The notes: generated by a model from the letters alone, not told the origin. DNA of 64,000 bases from Rhodocyclaceae bacterium (GCA_018883265.1 VEQK01000001.1:41307-105306); one strand, 5' to 3'. Counted from the first letter of the stretch, positions 39,788-49,387 are shown. Program-made: numbers and translations.

Positions 39788-42700
39788 ATGAGTCACTTTA
39801 TCGATCGACTGAAATTTCTGAGTGCAGACAAAGAGGAATTTTCGGAAGGGCACGGCCAGACCACCACTGAAAACCGTGCCTGGGAAGACGCCTACAGAAA
39901 GCGCTGGCAGCATGACAAGATCGTCCGCTCGACGCATGGTACAAATTGCACGGGTTCATGTTCCTGGAAGATCTACGTAAAGGGTGGGATTGTCACCTGG
40001 GAAACCCAGCAGACCGACTACCCGCGTACCCGACCGGATATGCCGAACCATGAACCGCGCGGCTGTGCCCGGGGGGCGTCGTACTCCTGGTATTTGTATA
40101 GCGCAAACCGCGTAAAGCATCCGATGGTGCGTTCTTCGTTGCTGAAGGCCTGGCGTAAGCATCGCCAGACCCTCTCACCGGTAGCCGCCTGGGAAGCGGT
40201 TGTTTCGGATCCCAAAACCGTCAAGCGCTATCAGAGCGAACGCGGCAAAGGTGGCTTCCTGCGCACTAGCTGGGATGAAGTGAACGACATGGTCGCCGCA
40301 GCCAACATTTATACCGCGGCAAAACATGGACCTGATCGTATTATCGGCTTCTCGCCGATTCCAGCGATGTCGATGGTCAGCTATGCAGCGGGTAGCCGCT
40401 ACCTGTCACTGATCGGCGGCGTCTGCATGAGCTTCTACGATTGGTATTGCGATCTACCGCCGGCCAGCCCGCAAACCTGGGGCGAGCAGACCGACGTGCC
40501 CGAATCGGCCGACTGGTACAACTCAAGCTACATCATGATGTGGGGTTCCAACGTACCGCAGACCCGTACACCGGATGCGCACTTCATGGCGGAAGTCCGT
40601 TACAAAGGCGCCAAAGTGGTGTCGGTGTTCCCGGATTATTCGGAAGGCGCCAAGTTCGGCGATATGTGGTTGCACCCGAAGCAGGGTACCGATGCCGCAC
40701 TGGCCATGGCGATGGGCCATGTCATCCTGAAGGAATTTCACGTTGCCGGCAAGAGCGATTACTTCGATAACTACTGCCGCCAGTACACCGACATGCCGAA
40801 TCTGGTCTGTCTGACCGAGAAAGACGGCACCTATGTGCCGGACCGTTACCTGCGAGCCGCCGATCTAGCCGGTGCGCTTGGTGAAGCGAATAATCCAGAC
40901 TGGAAGACGCTGGTCATTGATGAAACGAGCAATGCGCTGACCGTACCAGTCGGCTCGATCGGCTTCCGCTGGGGTCAGGAGAAAGATGGCGCATCGACGG
41001 CCGACAAGGGCAAGTGGAACCTGAAGGAAGAGACCAGTGATGGCCGTCAAATCAAGCCACGCCTGTCGCTGGTGCAGAAGCACGATGCCGTAGTTGAAGC
41101 TGCTTTTCCGTATTTCGGCAATATCGAGCACGAGCATTTCAACAGCACCACCCATAGTGATGTGCTGAAGCGTCGCGTACCCGTCCGCAAGATACAGACC
41201 GCACAGGGCGAAATGCTGGTCGCCACAGTATATGACTTGTATGTTGCCAATTATGGTGTTGATCAGGGCTTGGGTGGCGACAACGTTGCCGCCAGCTACG
41301 ATGACGATATTCCGTACACCCCGGCCTGGCAGGAAAAGATCACCGGCGTGCCGCGGGATCAGGTGACGCAAGTCGCCCGCGAATTCGCACAGAACGCCCA
41401 TGACACACATGGCAAATCGATGGTGATCATCGGCGCCGCCATGAATCACTGGTATCACATGGACATGAATTACCGGTCCATCATGAACATGCTGATCATG
41501 TGTGGTTGTATCGGCCAATCGGGTGGCGGCTGGGCGCATTATGTGGGCCAGGAAAAACTGCGTCCGCAAACCGGCTGGACAGCACTGGCCTTCGCGCTGG
41601 ACTGGAATCGTCCGCCGCGTCACATGAACAGCACCTCGTTCTTCTACGCACATACCGATCAATGGCGTTATGAAACGCTGCGTGTTGCGGACATCCTGTC
41701 GCCGCTGGCCGACAAGCAAAAGTTCAGCGGCAGCCTGATCGATTTCAACGCACGCTCCGAACGGATGGGTTGGCTGCCGTCAGCCCCGCAGCTGGAGCGC
41801 AACCCGTTGGAGCTGTCGCGTGAAGCGATTGCCAAGGGCGTCGATCCGAAAGACTATGTGGTTAGCCAGCTAAAGTCAGGGGAACTCAAGTTTTCCTGTG
41901 AAGACCCGGATAACCCCAAGAATTTCCCGCGCAATATGTTTGTATGGCGTTCGAATCTGTTGGGTTCGTCCGGCAAGGGGCACGAGTACTTTCTCAAGCA
42001 TCTGCTTGGCACCACCAACGGCGTGCAGGGCAAGGACCTTGGCCAGACCGGTGAAGTCAAGCCGCAGGATGTGGTCTGGCGCGATGAGGCACCGGAAGGC
42101 AAGCTGGATCTGCTGGTGACGCTGGATTTCCGAATGTCGACGACCTGTCTGTACTCCGACATCGTGCTGCCGACGGCCACCTGGTATGAAAAGAACGATC
42201 TGAATACCTCGGACATGCACCCGTTCATTCACCCGCTGTCGAAAGCCGTCGACCCGGCCTGGGAGGCACGTAGCGACTGGGAGATCTACAAGGGATTTGC
42301 CAAACGCTTCTCCGAGTTGTCAGATGGCTACCTCGGCGTCGAAAAGGATGTAGTCGCCGTGCCGATTCTGCACGATACTGCCGGCGAAATCGCCCAGCCG
42401 TATGACACCAAAGACTGGAAGCGTGGCGAGTGTGAAGCGATCCCCGGCAAAACGATGCCGAACTTCGTGGTGGTCGAGCGCAACTACAGCCAGATCCACG
42501 ACAAGTTCACGTCACTGGGCCCGCTCATGGACAAGTTGGGCAATGGGGGCAAGGGCATCAGCTGGAATACCGAGCATGAAGTCAAGCTGCTCGGTCAACT
42601 GAACTACAAGGTGCGTAACGAAGGTGTGGCGCAAGGCCGCCCGAATATCGACACCGACATCGATGCGACCGAGGTTGTTCTGATGCTGGCTCCGGAAACA

Positions 42701-43546
42701 AACGGCGAAGTCGCCGTCAAGGCCTGGGCTGCATTGTCGGAATTTACCGGCATTGATCACCGTCATCTGGCCCTGACCCGCGAAGACGAAAAGATCCGTT
42801 ACCGCGATGTGCAGGCACAGCCGCGCAAGATCATCTCCAGCCCGACCTGGAGCGGTATCGAATCCGAACACGTCAGCTACAACGCCGGCTATACCAACGT
42901 ACATGAGCTGATCCCTTGGCGGACGCTCACGGGCCGACAGCAACTGTATCAGGATCACGAGTGGATGCGCGCCTTCGGCGAGGGCTTCTGTTCATACAAG
43001 CCGCCGGTGGATCTGCGCAGCCACCAGTCGGTGATGAACAAGAAGCCGAATGGCAACAAGGAAATCGCGCTCAACTTCATTACGCCGCACCAGAAGTGGG
43101 GGATCCACAGCACCTACACCGACAACCTGATCATGCTCACACTGTCGCGTGGTGGCCCGATCGTCTGGCTGTCGGAAGTGGACGCCCGGAAGGTCGGTAT
43201 CGAGGACAACGACTGGATCGAGGCCTTCAACAGCAACGGTGCGCTGTGTGCGCGTGCCGTGGTCAGCCAGCGTGTGCCGGAGGGCATGGTGATGATGTAC
43301 CACGCCCAGGAAAAGATTGTGAACGTGCCCGGGTCAGAAATCACCCAGACGCGCGGCGGCATTCATAACTCCGTGACACGTGCTGTGTTGAAGCCAACGC
43401 ACATGATCGGCGGCTACGCGCAGCTGAGCTATGGCTTCAACTATTACGGCACGGTCGGTTCCAACCGCGATGAATTCGTGGTGGTCCGCAAGATGAATAA
43501 AGTGGACTGGATGGACGGTCCTGCACAACCGGCAATGGAGGCCTGA
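39788..43546 (+). CDS. narG: Respiratory nitrate reductase alpha subunit NarG
   Basis: Catalytic bis-MGD subunit of the membrane-bound nitrate reductase, facing the cytoplasm and reducing nitrate to nitrite. It has 1252 residues, the full family length. The FS0 [4Fe-4S] cluster is His50, Cys54, Cys58 and Cys93 (HGTNCTGSC; R-G-C-A-R-G). Other NarG signatures include I-M-M-W-G-S-N-V-P-Q-T-R-T-P-D-A-H-F, C-G-C-I-G-Q-S-G-G-G-W-A-H-Y-V-G-Q-E-K and the C-terminal H-N-S-V-T-R. There is only a vestigial Tat-like N-terminus, as in other NarG. It is 44 bp behind narK2 and 2 bp before narH. Confidence 0.98.
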   Translation: MSHFIDRLKFLSADKEEFSEGHGQTTTENRAWEDAYRKRWQHDKIVRSTHGTNCTGSCSWKIYVKGGIVTWETQQTDYPRTRPDMPNHEPRGCARGASYSWYLYSANRVKHPMVRSSLLKAWRKHRQTLSPVAAWEAVVSDPKTVKRYQSERGKGGFLRTSWDEVNDMVAAANIYTAAKHGPDRIIGFSPIPAMSMVSYAAGSRYLSLIGGVCMSFYDWYCDLPPASPQTWGEQTDVPESADWYNSSYIMMWGSNVPQTRTPDAHFMAEVRYKGAKVVSVFPDYSEGAKFGDMWLHPKQGTDAALAMAMGHVILKEFHVAGKSDYFDNYCRQYTDMPNLVCLTEKDGTYVPDRYLRAADLAGALGEANNPDWKTLVIDETSNALTVPVGSIGFRWGQEKDGASTADKGKWNLKEETSDGRQIKPRLSLVQKHDAVVEAAFPYFGNIEHEHFNSTTHSDVLKRRVPVRKIQTAQGEMLVATVYDLYVANYGVDQGLGGDNVAASYDDDIPYTPAWQEKITGVPRDQVTQVAREFAQNAHDTHGKSMVIIGAAMNHWYHMDMNYRSIMNMLIMCGCIGQSGGGWAHYVGQEKLRPQTGWTALAFALDWNRPPRHMNSTSFFYAHTDQWRYETLRVADILSPLADKQKFSGSLIDFNARSERMGWLPSAPQLERNPLELSREAIAKGVDPKDYVVSQLKSGELKFSCEDPDNPKNFPRNMFVWRSNLLGSSGKGHEYFLKHLLGTTNGVQGKDLGQTGEVKPQDVVWRDEAPEGKLDLLVTLDFRMSTTCLYSDIVLPTATWYEKNDLNTSDMHPFIHPLSKAVDPAWEARSDWEIYKGFAKRFSELSDGYLGVEKDVVAVPILHDTAGEIAQPYDTKDWKRGECEAIPGKTMPNFVVVERNYSQIHDKFTSLGPLMDKLGNGGKGISWNTEHEVKLLGQLNYKVRNEGVAQGRPNIDTDIDATEVVLMLAPETNGEVAVKAWAALSEFTGIDHRHLALTREDEKIRYRDVQAQPRKIISSPTWSGIESEHVSYNAGYTNVHELIPWRTLTGRQQLYQDHEWMRAFGEGFCSYKPPVDLRSHQSVMNKKPNGNKEIALNFITPHQKWGIHSTYTDNLIMLTLSRGGPIVWLSEVDARKVGIEDNDWIEAFNSNGALCARAVVSQRVPEGMVMMYHAQEKIVNVPGSEITQTRGGIHNSVTRAVLKPTHMIGGYAQLSYGFNYYGTVGSNRDEFVVVRKMNKVDWMDGPAQPAMEA

Positions 43547-43548
43547 TC

Positions 43549-45075
43549 ATGAAAGTTCGTGCACAAATCGGTATGGTGCTCAATCTGGACAAGTGCATCG
43601 GTTGCCATACCTGTTCGGTGACGTGTAAAAACGTTTGGACAACCCGTGAGGGTGTCGAGTACGCCTGGTTCAATAATGTCGAAACCAAACCGGGAGTTGG
43701 GTTTCCGCACAACTGGGAAGACCAGAAGCAGTGGAATGGCGGCTGGGAGCGCAAGTCGAATGGCAAGCTGCAACTGAAGATGGGTTCGAAGCTGAAGATA
43801 CTTTCCAAGATCTTCGCCAACCCGGACCTGCCGCAGATTGACGATTACTACGAACCGTTCACGTTTGATTACGAGCATCTGCAAAATGCCCCGCTTTCGA
43901 AGGCTGCGCCGGTTGCTCGGCCACGCTCTCTGATAACCGGTCAGCGGATGGAGAAGATTGAGGGTGGGCCGAACTGGGAAGAAATTCTCGGTACCGAGTT
44001 TAGCAAGCGCTCTAAGGACACCAACTTCGAAGACGTGCAGAAGGAGATGTACGGTCAGTTCGAAAACACCTTCATGATGTACCTGCCGCGCCTGTGCGAG
44101 CACTGCCTGAATCCGGCCTGCGTGGCCGCCTGCCCGGCGGGTTCGATCTACAAGCGCGAAGAAGATGGGGTCGTGTTGATCGATCAAGATAAGTGCCGTG
44201 GCTGGCGCATGTGCGTGTCGGCTTGTCCTTACAAGAAGATCTATTACAACTGGAAAAGCGGCAAATCCGAGAAGTGTATTCTCTGCTATCCGCGTCTTGA
44301 GTCAGGTCAGCCCACTGTCTGTTCGGAAACCTGTGTCGGCCGTATCCGTTACCTGGGCGTGTTGCTCTACGATGCTGACCGCATCGAGCAGGCAGCCTCT
44401 ATCGAGAACGAGCAGGATCTGTATCACGAACAATTGAAGATGTTCCTCGATCCGAACGACCCGGAAGTTCGCGCTGCTGCCCTGCGTGACGGTGTGCCGC
44501 AAGCCTGGATTGATGCTGCTGCCGAATCACCAGTCTACAAGATGGCGATCGATTGGAAGATTGCCTTCCCGCTGCACCCGGAATACCGCACGCTGCCCAT
44601 GGTCTGGTATGTGCCGCCGCTGTCGCCGATCAATACAGCGATGGAGAAGGGCCAGATGCAGATGAAGGGCGTTCTGCCGGACGTCGAATCGCTGCGTATT
44701 CCGGTCAAGTATCTTGCCAACCTACTGACCGCAGGTGAAGAAAAGCCTGTGCATGACGCGCTAAACCGCATGCTCGCCATGCGTCGCTTTATGCGTGATC
44801 GCCATGTCGCGAAGTTCGACAATCAGGCTGTACTTGAACAGGCCGGTTTGAATGTCTCCGAAGTCGAAGACATGTATCGCTATCTGGCCATTGCCAACTA
44901 CGAAGATAGATTCGTGATTCCGACCACGCACCGTGAGTATGCCGAGAACGCCTTCGACATGAAAGGTTCGTGTGGCTTCTCATTCGGTAACGGCTGTTCG
45001 GACGGAGATTCGGAGACCAGTCTGTTTGGTCGAAAGAACGGCGAACGTGTTATTCCGATTCACGAGGTGAAATGA
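43549..45075 (+). CDS. narH: Respiratory nitrate reductase beta subunit NarH
   Basis: Iron-sulfur electron-transfer subunit carrying three [4Fe-4S] clusters and one [3Fe-4S]. It has 508 residues. Four Cys groups are visible: LDKCIGCHTCSVTCKN near the start, R-L-C-E-H-C-L-N-P-A-C-V-A-A-C-P, D-K-C-R-G-W-R-M-C-V-S-A-C-P with the diagnostic Trp that makes one centre a [3Fe-4S], and E-K-C-I-L-C-Y-P-R with a later C-S-E-T-C. The stop overlaps the narJ start (ATGA). Confidence 0.98.
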   Translation: MKVRAQIGMVLNLDKCIGCHTCSVTCKNVWTTREGVEYAWFNNVETKPGVGFPHNWEDQKQWNGGWERKSNGKLQLKMGSKLKILSKIFANPDLPQIDDYYEPFTFDYEHLQNAPLSKAAPVARPRSLITGQRMEKIEGGPNWEEILGTEFSKRSKDTNFEDVQKEMYGQFENTFMMYLPRLCEHCLNPACVAACPAGSIYKREEDGVVLIDQDKCRGWRMCVSACPYKKIYYNWKSGKSEKCILCYPRLESGQPTVCSETCVGRIRYLGVLLYDADRIEQAASIENEQDLYHEQLKMFLDPNDPEVRAAALRDGVPQAWIDAAAESPVYKMAIDWKIAFPLHPEYRTLPMVWYVPPLSPINTAMEKGQMQMKGVLPDVESLRIPVKYLANLLTAGEEKPVHDALNRMLAMRRFMRDRHVAKFDNQAVLEQAGLNVSEVEDMYRYLAIANYEDRFVIPTTHREYAENAFDMKGSCGFSFGNGCSDGDSETSLFGRKNGERVIPIHEVK

Positions 45076-45785
45076 TGCAAGCCAGAACTCTGAAAGCGAT
45101 TTCGCTGCTCCTTCACTATCCGGATCAGGCCTTGATTGATCACCTGGATGAGCTGAAGGCCGCAACAGATGCCGAGTCGGGCATCAAGCGTGGCCGTCTG
45201 GATGCGCTGTATCAGCACCTGGCACAGGGCGATCTGTACCTGCACGAAGAGAACTACGTGGCGCTGTTCGACCGCGGTCGTGGCACATCGTTGTATCTCT
45301 TCGAGCATGTCCACGGCGAATCCCGGGACCGAGGTCAGGCCATGGTTGATTTGCTTACCATGTACGGCGAGTCAGGTTTTGATCTCCCGCCAGGCGAATT
45401 GCCGGACTATCTGCCCGTCTTTCTGGAATATCTTTCTCAGATCGAACCTGCCAAGGCCAGACTGTTGCTGACAGAAGTTACGCATCTGGTACGCAATATC
45501 GGTGAGAACTTGGCCAAGCGCGGTAGCCATTACTACCTGCTGTGCTCGGCTTTGCTGGAACTGGCCGGTGAGAAAGTGCTCGACGTCAACTTCGTGCCGA
45601 TGGACTTCAGCACCGAGCAGGAGGACTACGACAAACTCGATAAGGTGTGGGCAGAAGAGCCTGTCACCTTTGGTGGCGCTTGTTCAACACCTGACTACGG
45701 TAATGGTTCGGGTGAATCCGTTGTTCAATTTATTCCGCGTGCTGGCAGCCAAAATACAGCGGCTGTCGAAACTCTGGGAGCATAA
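45072..45785 (+). CDS. narJ: Nitrate reductase assembly chaperone NarJ
   Basis: System-specific chaperone that binds apo-NarG and supports insertion of its FS0 cluster and the Mo cofactor before membrane attachment. It has 237 residues with the TorD/NarJ helical fold: K-A-I-S-L-L-L-H-Y-P-D near the start, L-Y-L-F-E-H-V-H-G-E-S-R-D-R-G-Q-A-M-V-D-L-L and D-L-P-P-G-E-L-P-D-Y-L-P-V-F-L-E-Y-L-S. Translationally coupled to narH with a GAGGTG ribosome site; narI follows 2 bp later. Confidence 0.96.
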   Translation: MMQARTLKAISLLLHYPDQALIDHLDELKAATDAESGIKRGRLDALYQHLAQGDLYLHEENYVALFDRGRGTSLYLFEHVHGESRDRGQAMVDLLTMYGESGFDLPPGELPDYLPVFLEYLSQIEPAKARLLLTEVTHLVRNIGENLAKRGSHYYLLCSALLELAGEKVLDVNFVPMDFSTEQEDYDKLDKVWAEEPVTFGGACSTPDYGNGSGESVVQFIPRAGSQNTAAVETLGA

Positions 45786-45787
45786 CC

Positions 45788-46474
45788 ATGAACTATCTGA
45801 ATAATCTCTTATTCGATATCTACCCCTATGTAGCGCTGTCGATATTTTTACTGGGTAGCCTGATCCGCTATGACCGGGATCAATACACCTGGAAAGCAGA
45901 TTCTTCGCAGTTGCTGCGCCGGGGTCAGCTGCGTCTGGGGAGTAATCTGTTCCATATCGGAATCATTGGTCTTTTCTTCGGACACTTCGCCGGTCTTTTA
46001 ACGCCGAAAGATTTGTATCATGCACTGGGATTGTCGACCGAAAATAAGCAGTTGCTCGCAATGGTCGCGGGTGGTGTGCTGGGTGTGATGGCCATGATTG
46101 GCGTCCTGTTGCTGCTACACCGTCGATTATCGGATCCCCGAATCCGCAAGACGTGCACTGGAATGGACATTTTTATTCTGGTATGGATCTTCGTAACCCT
46201 GGCGCTTGGCATGCTGACTATTCCTGCCTCGGCAGCCCACATGGACGGCAGTGTCATGATTCTGCTGGCTAACTGGGCGCAGTCCATCGTCACCTTTCAG
46301 CCAGGGGCGGCCGAATATCTGACGACCGTATCCTGGGCTTACAAAATACACCTGTTCTTTGGTATGACGCTGTTTGTATTATTCCCGTTTACGCGGCTTG
46401 TACATGTCTGGAGTGGATTTGGATCAGTCGGCTATCTGTTTCGTCCACACCAGGTTGTTAGAAAGCGCAACTGA
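45788..46474 (+). CDS. narI: Respiratory nitrate reductase gamma subunit NarI
   Basis: Membrane cytochrome b subunit oxidising quinol and passing electrons to NarH. It has 228 residues and five membrane helices. Haem ligand histidines are visible in L-F-H-I-G-I-I-G-L-F-F-G-H-F-A-G and in K-I-H-L-F-F-G-M-T-L-F-V-L-F-P-F-T-R-L-V-H. The G-S-x-x-R-Y-D-R-D-Q-Y-T-W-K segment near the start is typical. Last structural gene of the narK1K2GHJI transcript; a flavoprotein gene follows 19 bp later. Confidence 0.97.
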   Translation: MNYLNNLLFDIYPYVALSIFLLGSLIRYDRDQYTWKADSSQLLRRGQLRLGSNLFHIGIIGLFFGHFAGLLTPKDLYHALGLSTENKQLLAMVAGGVLGVMAMIGVLLLLHRRLSDPRIRKTCTGMDIFILVWIFVTLALGMLTIPASAAHMDGSVMILLANWAQSIVTFQPGAAEYLTTVSWAYKIHLFFGMTLFVLFPFTRLVHVWSGFGSVGYLFRPHQVVRKRN

Positions 46475-46493
46475 CACATTAAGGTAGGCAATA

Positions 46494-47693
46494 ATGACGA
46501 CTCTCGTAGAAGAAAATTTCAGACTTCTTGGCGCAAGCACGTTGAAGCCATTAACGCTGCAGGGAAAAACCTTGTTGCCTATTGTCCAGGGTGGAATGGG
46601 GGTGGGTGTATCTGCCCATTCCCTTGCCGGATCCGTTGCAGCGTGTGGTGGTGTAGGCACGATCGCCTCCGTAGATCTTCGGCATCTACACCCTGATCTA
46701 CAGGAGAAGACCCATCGATTAAAAGGCCCTGCTGCTAAAGCAGTAATCGATGCAGCTAATATAGAAGCATTGCGACGAGAAATTGTGGCGGCAAAGTTAA
46801 AGAGTCAGGGCGCTGGCTTAATCGCGGTGAATGTGATGAAGGCGCTGACGGAGTATGCGTCATACGTTAATACCGCACTCGAACATGGTGCAGATCTGAT
46901 TGTGGTAGGGGCCGGCTTGCCTCTCGACTTACCCGACTTGGCGGAGAAGTACCCGAACGTCGGGTTGATCCCCATCTTGTCCGACGCGCGTGGTGTCCAA
47001 ATCGTTCTAAAGAAATGGCTTAAAAAAGACAGACCGCCGGCGGCCATCATTATTGAGCACCCAGCCTACGCAGGCGGCCACCTGGGCGCTTCCGGGATTG
47101 ACGACCTCAAGAACGAACGTTTCTCATTTGAGAAGGCCGTGCCAGAGACAATTAAATTACTCGAATCATTTGGGCTAAGCGCTGAAGTCCCGATCATTGT
47201 GGCGGGAGGCGTTAGAACGCACGCCGATATCTTGAAAATGCAGGCATTGGGCGCAGCGGCCGTACAGATGGGAACGGCATTTGCGGTCACCATGGAAGGT
47301 GATGCCAGCGATGCCTTTAAACATATATTGGCGGACGCCCGGGATTCTGACCTTGTTGAGTTCCAGAGCGTTGCCGGCTTGCCCGCCCGTGCTGTAAAAA
47401 CACCCTGGTTGTCGCATTATCTAGACCACGAAGACAAGCTGAAAGCCAAAGCCAAAGAAAAACCCAGTTGCATCAAGTCATTTGACTGCTTGGCGCATTG
47501 TGGGCTACGTGATGGATTGGCAAAGATGGGCCAATTCTGCATCGATCATCATTTGGCCGCAGCATTTAGAGGGGATGTCAAAAAAGGCCTCTTCTTCCGA
47601 GGTGCCGGTGAGCTGCCCTTTGGCAAAGAAATCCGCTCGGTAAAGGATCTCGTTACGGGGCTGTTGCAGGCTGCACCAAGTTACTCAACTTGA
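46494..47693 (+). CDS. Nitronate monooxygenase-family flavoprotein
   Basis: FMN-dependent TIM-barrel protein of the nitronate monooxygenase (formerly 2-nitropropane dioxygenase) family. It has 399 residues. Family marks: P-I-V-Q-G-G-M-G-V-G-V-S near residue 30, HPAYAGGHLGASG (active-site His), and the phosphate-binding G-G-V-R-T-H-A-D-I-L-K-M-Q-A-L-G-A-A-A-V-Q-M-G-T. The C-terminal part adds CIKSFDCLAHCGLRDG with a later Cys, a Cys cluster not required in classical members. It lies 19 bp behind narI, likely on the same transcript, suggesting a task in detoxifying nitro or nitronate by-products, or another reductase activity, during nitrate respiration. Confidence 0.85.
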   Translation: MTTLVEENFRLLGASTLKPLTLQGKTLLPIVQGGMGVGVSAHSLAGSVAACGGVGTIASVDLRHLHPDLQEKTHRLKGPAAKAVIDAANIEALRREIVAAKLKSQGAGLIAVNVMKALTEYASYVNTALEHGADLIVVGAGLPLDLPDLAEKYPNVGLIPILSDARGVQIVLKKWLKKDRPPAAIIIEHPAYAGGHLGASGIDDLKNERFSFEKAVPETIKLLESFGLSAEVPIIVAGGVRTHADILKMQALGAAAVQMGTAFAVTMEGDASDAFKHILADARDSDLVEFQSVAGLPARAVKTPWLSHYLDHEDKLKAKAKEKPSCIKSFDCLAHCGLRDGLAKMGQFCIDHHLAAAFRGDVKKGLFFRGAGELPFGKEIRSVKDLVTGLLQAAPSYST

Positions 47694-47698
47694 ATGCG

Positions 47699-47878
47699 AT
47701 GCTTGAAATCAATGCGGTTTACTCGATCCAACTGTGCTCCGGAGAGGTGCGGTTGTGGAAATATCTTGGCGAGGGGAAAGGCGGCAGAGTCTGGTGGAAT
47801 GACCAGGATTCCGGAACAATCTTCAACGAAGAATCTATCCTGTACGCATGGCAGATTCTTGAAAAACAGGTCGCATAG
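47699..47878 (+). CDS. Small protein of unknown function behind the flavoprotein gene
   Basis: A 59-residue protein from the ATG at 47699 (a TTG at 47690 overlapping the previous stop is possible). Composition: M-L-E-I-N-A-V-Y-S-I-Q-L, a central G-E-G-K-G-G-R-V-W-W-N-D and a helical end with E-S-I-L-Y-A-W-Q-I-L-E. It looks like a small folded beta-beta-alpha domain with two adjacent Trp. There is no ribosome site of note, so translational coupling to the upstream gene is likely. No family recognised. Confidence 0.55.
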   Translation: MLEINAVYSIQLCSGEVRLWKYLGEGKGGRVWWNDQDSGTIFNEESILYAWQILEKQVA

Positions 47879-47902
47879 TATCACCCCCGGAGGTTAAGGC
47901 AT

Positions 47903-48265
47903 ATGAGCATTGAATTCTGCAGTCGGTTATTGGAAGAGCTTCCGGATGCACTAATCGTTGCCGATGTCGCTGGAACGATCCGGATTTGGAATAAAAAAGC
48001 AGAAGAGCTTTTCAGATTTACGAAGAATGACGCGATTGGTGCACGCCTTGATTTGATTATTCCCGAGAATCTACGGAAGGCGCATTGGGATGGTTTTAAT
48101 AGAGCTGTCTCCAGCGACACGGTGAAACTCAATGGGAAGGCCGTGCGAACCAAGGCTGTATTGGGCGATGGCTCCCATGCCTACATGGAGATTGCATTTT
48201 CGTTAACTCATGACGAAGATGGCCAACTTGTTGGCGTAACAGCGGTAGCCAGAAGTGTGCAGTGA
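47903..48265 (+). CDS. Stand-alone PAS domain protein
   Basis: A single PAS domain of 120 residues and nothing else: L-L-E-E-L-P-D-A-L-I-V-A-D-V-A-G-T-I-R-I-W-N at the start, A-E-E-L-F-R-F-T-K-N-D-A-I-G with the typical helix, R-L-D-L-I-I-P-E-N-L-R and a closing strand L-V-G-V-T-A-V-A-R-S. No output domain, so it probably senses a small molecule, redox state or haem and acts by protein contact. GGAGG stands 8-9 nt before the ATG. It is 24 bp behind the small protein and likely the end of the nar transcript. Confidence 0.88.
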   Translation: MSIEFCSRLLEELPDALIVADVAGTIRIWNKKAEELFRFTKNDAIGARLDLIIPENLRKAHWDGFNRAVSSDTVKLNGKAVRTKAVLGDGSHAYMEIAFSLTHDEDGQLVGVTAVARSVQ

Positions 48266-48352
48266 CCGGTATTCCTGCAGATAGGTTTTGTTGCGCAATT
48301 CTTCACCGGTTATAAAACCTAATGTAAAAACACAACAAAAGACTCGGAAGGT

Positions 48353-48368
48353 TACCCCCTTTGGGGTA
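48353..48368. promoter_or_regulatory. NarL-like 7-2-7 site before the radical SAM gene
   Basis: TACCCCC-TT-TGGGGTA has the 7-2-7 layout with two departures from consensus and is close to the moaA site. GACGAT (48392-48397), a weak -10, begins 31.5 bp from the centre, placing the transcript start near 48404, just before the favoured ATG at 48427. Confidence 0.5.
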
Positions 48369-48426
48369 TGTACACCTTGATGTAGAGTTGAGACGATGGG
48401 TGCAACCCTTCGTTGAGGATGCACAA

Positions 48427-49374
48427 ATGATTACCGATCGAATCGATGCGATTACGAGAATTCCCGAAGCCTACCGCTTTGCAACGCTGCCAGCACCCAA
48501 AAGTGTCAAGATAGAAATATCGCCTCGGTGCAATTACCGTTGCGGCTTTTGCGCTTTAAGAAACCGTGAAGTTCAGCCAAAATGGGATATGGACTTGGGG
48601 TTATTCAAAAAAATAACGAAACAGATGAGAGATGCCGGGGTTGAAGAAATTGGCGTTTTTTATCTTGGCGAATCATTTATGGCGCCTAACCTTTTGGTCG
48701 ACTGCATTCGATATCTAAAGCAAGAAATAGGTATGCCCTATGTGTTTCTGACCTCTAACGGCTCAATGGCTTTTCCCGAGGCCGTCGAAGAATGCATGAA
48801 AGCAGGGTTGGATTCGCTCAAATGGTCTTGCAATGCCGCAAATGAAGAACAATTCGAGGAGATCATGGGGGTTTCTAAGAAACTGTTTCATCGCGCATAC
48901 GAGAATATCAAAGACGCCTGGGAAATCCGTCAATCGGGGGGCTACAAGACGGGGCTATATGCATCATCCATCAAATATGATGGTGAACAACAAAAACTTA
49001 TGGAAGCACTGATAGCGGATAAGGTGACGCCTTATGTTGATCAGCACTATTGGTTACCCCTGTATTCGATGGGTGCATTTGCAACACAGCGGGAAGAAGA
49101 GCTCGGCTACAAACCTACAGCGGGTAACCAGGGGCGCCTTGGCAATTTAAGAGATCCGCTTCCTTGTTGGTCTGCTTTCACTGAAGGCCATGTTACTGCT
49201 GAAGGAAAGCTTTCGGCCTGTTGCTTTGATGCGACAGCTAACTGGACAATGGGCGACCTTAATCAGGTTTCATTTATGGATGCCTGGAACTCTCCGGAAT
49301 TCGTTAAACTTCGCGAAGCGCACCTAAAACGAGACGTGACCGGAACAGTGTGCGAAAAATGCATTGCTTACTGA
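48427..49374 (+). CDS. Radical SAM protein with SPASM-type C-terminus
   Basis: About 315 residues from the ATG at 48427, preceded by GAGGAT; earlier in-frame codons overlap the NarL-like site. The radical SAM cluster motif CNYRCGFC is at residues 35-42, preceded by V-K-I-E-I-S-P-R. The C-terminal part has C-W-S-A-F, L-S-A-C-C-F-D and a final C-E-K-C-I-A-Y, the Cys arrangement of SPASM/twitch auxiliary-cluster domains found in peptide- and protein-modifying enzymes. The next gene encodes a 60-residue Cys-rich protein. Target and product are unknown; NarL-type control links it to nitrate respiration. Confidence 0.88.
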   Translation: MITDRIDAITRIPEAYRFATLPAPKSVKIEISPRCNYRCGFCALRNREVQPKWDMDLGLFKKITKQMRDAGVEEIGVFYLGESFMAPNLLVDCIRYLKQEIGMPYVFLTSNGSMAFPEAVEECMKAGLDSLKWSCNAANEEQFEEIMGVSKKLFHRAYENIKDAWEIRQSGGYKTGLYASSIKYDGEQQKLMEALIADKVTPYVDQHYWLPLYSMGAFATQREEELGYKPTAGNQGRLGNLRDPLPCWSAFTEGHVTAEGKLSACCFDATANWTMGDLNQVSFMDAWNSPEFVKLREAHLKRDVTGTVCEKCIAY

Positions 49375-49387
49375 GCGAGGTCTGTTC

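Noticed and set aside
40865..41719. Long antisense open frame within narG (and similar frames in narH)
   Set aside because: These are shadows in G+C-rich coding sequence; no family resemblance and no ribosome site.
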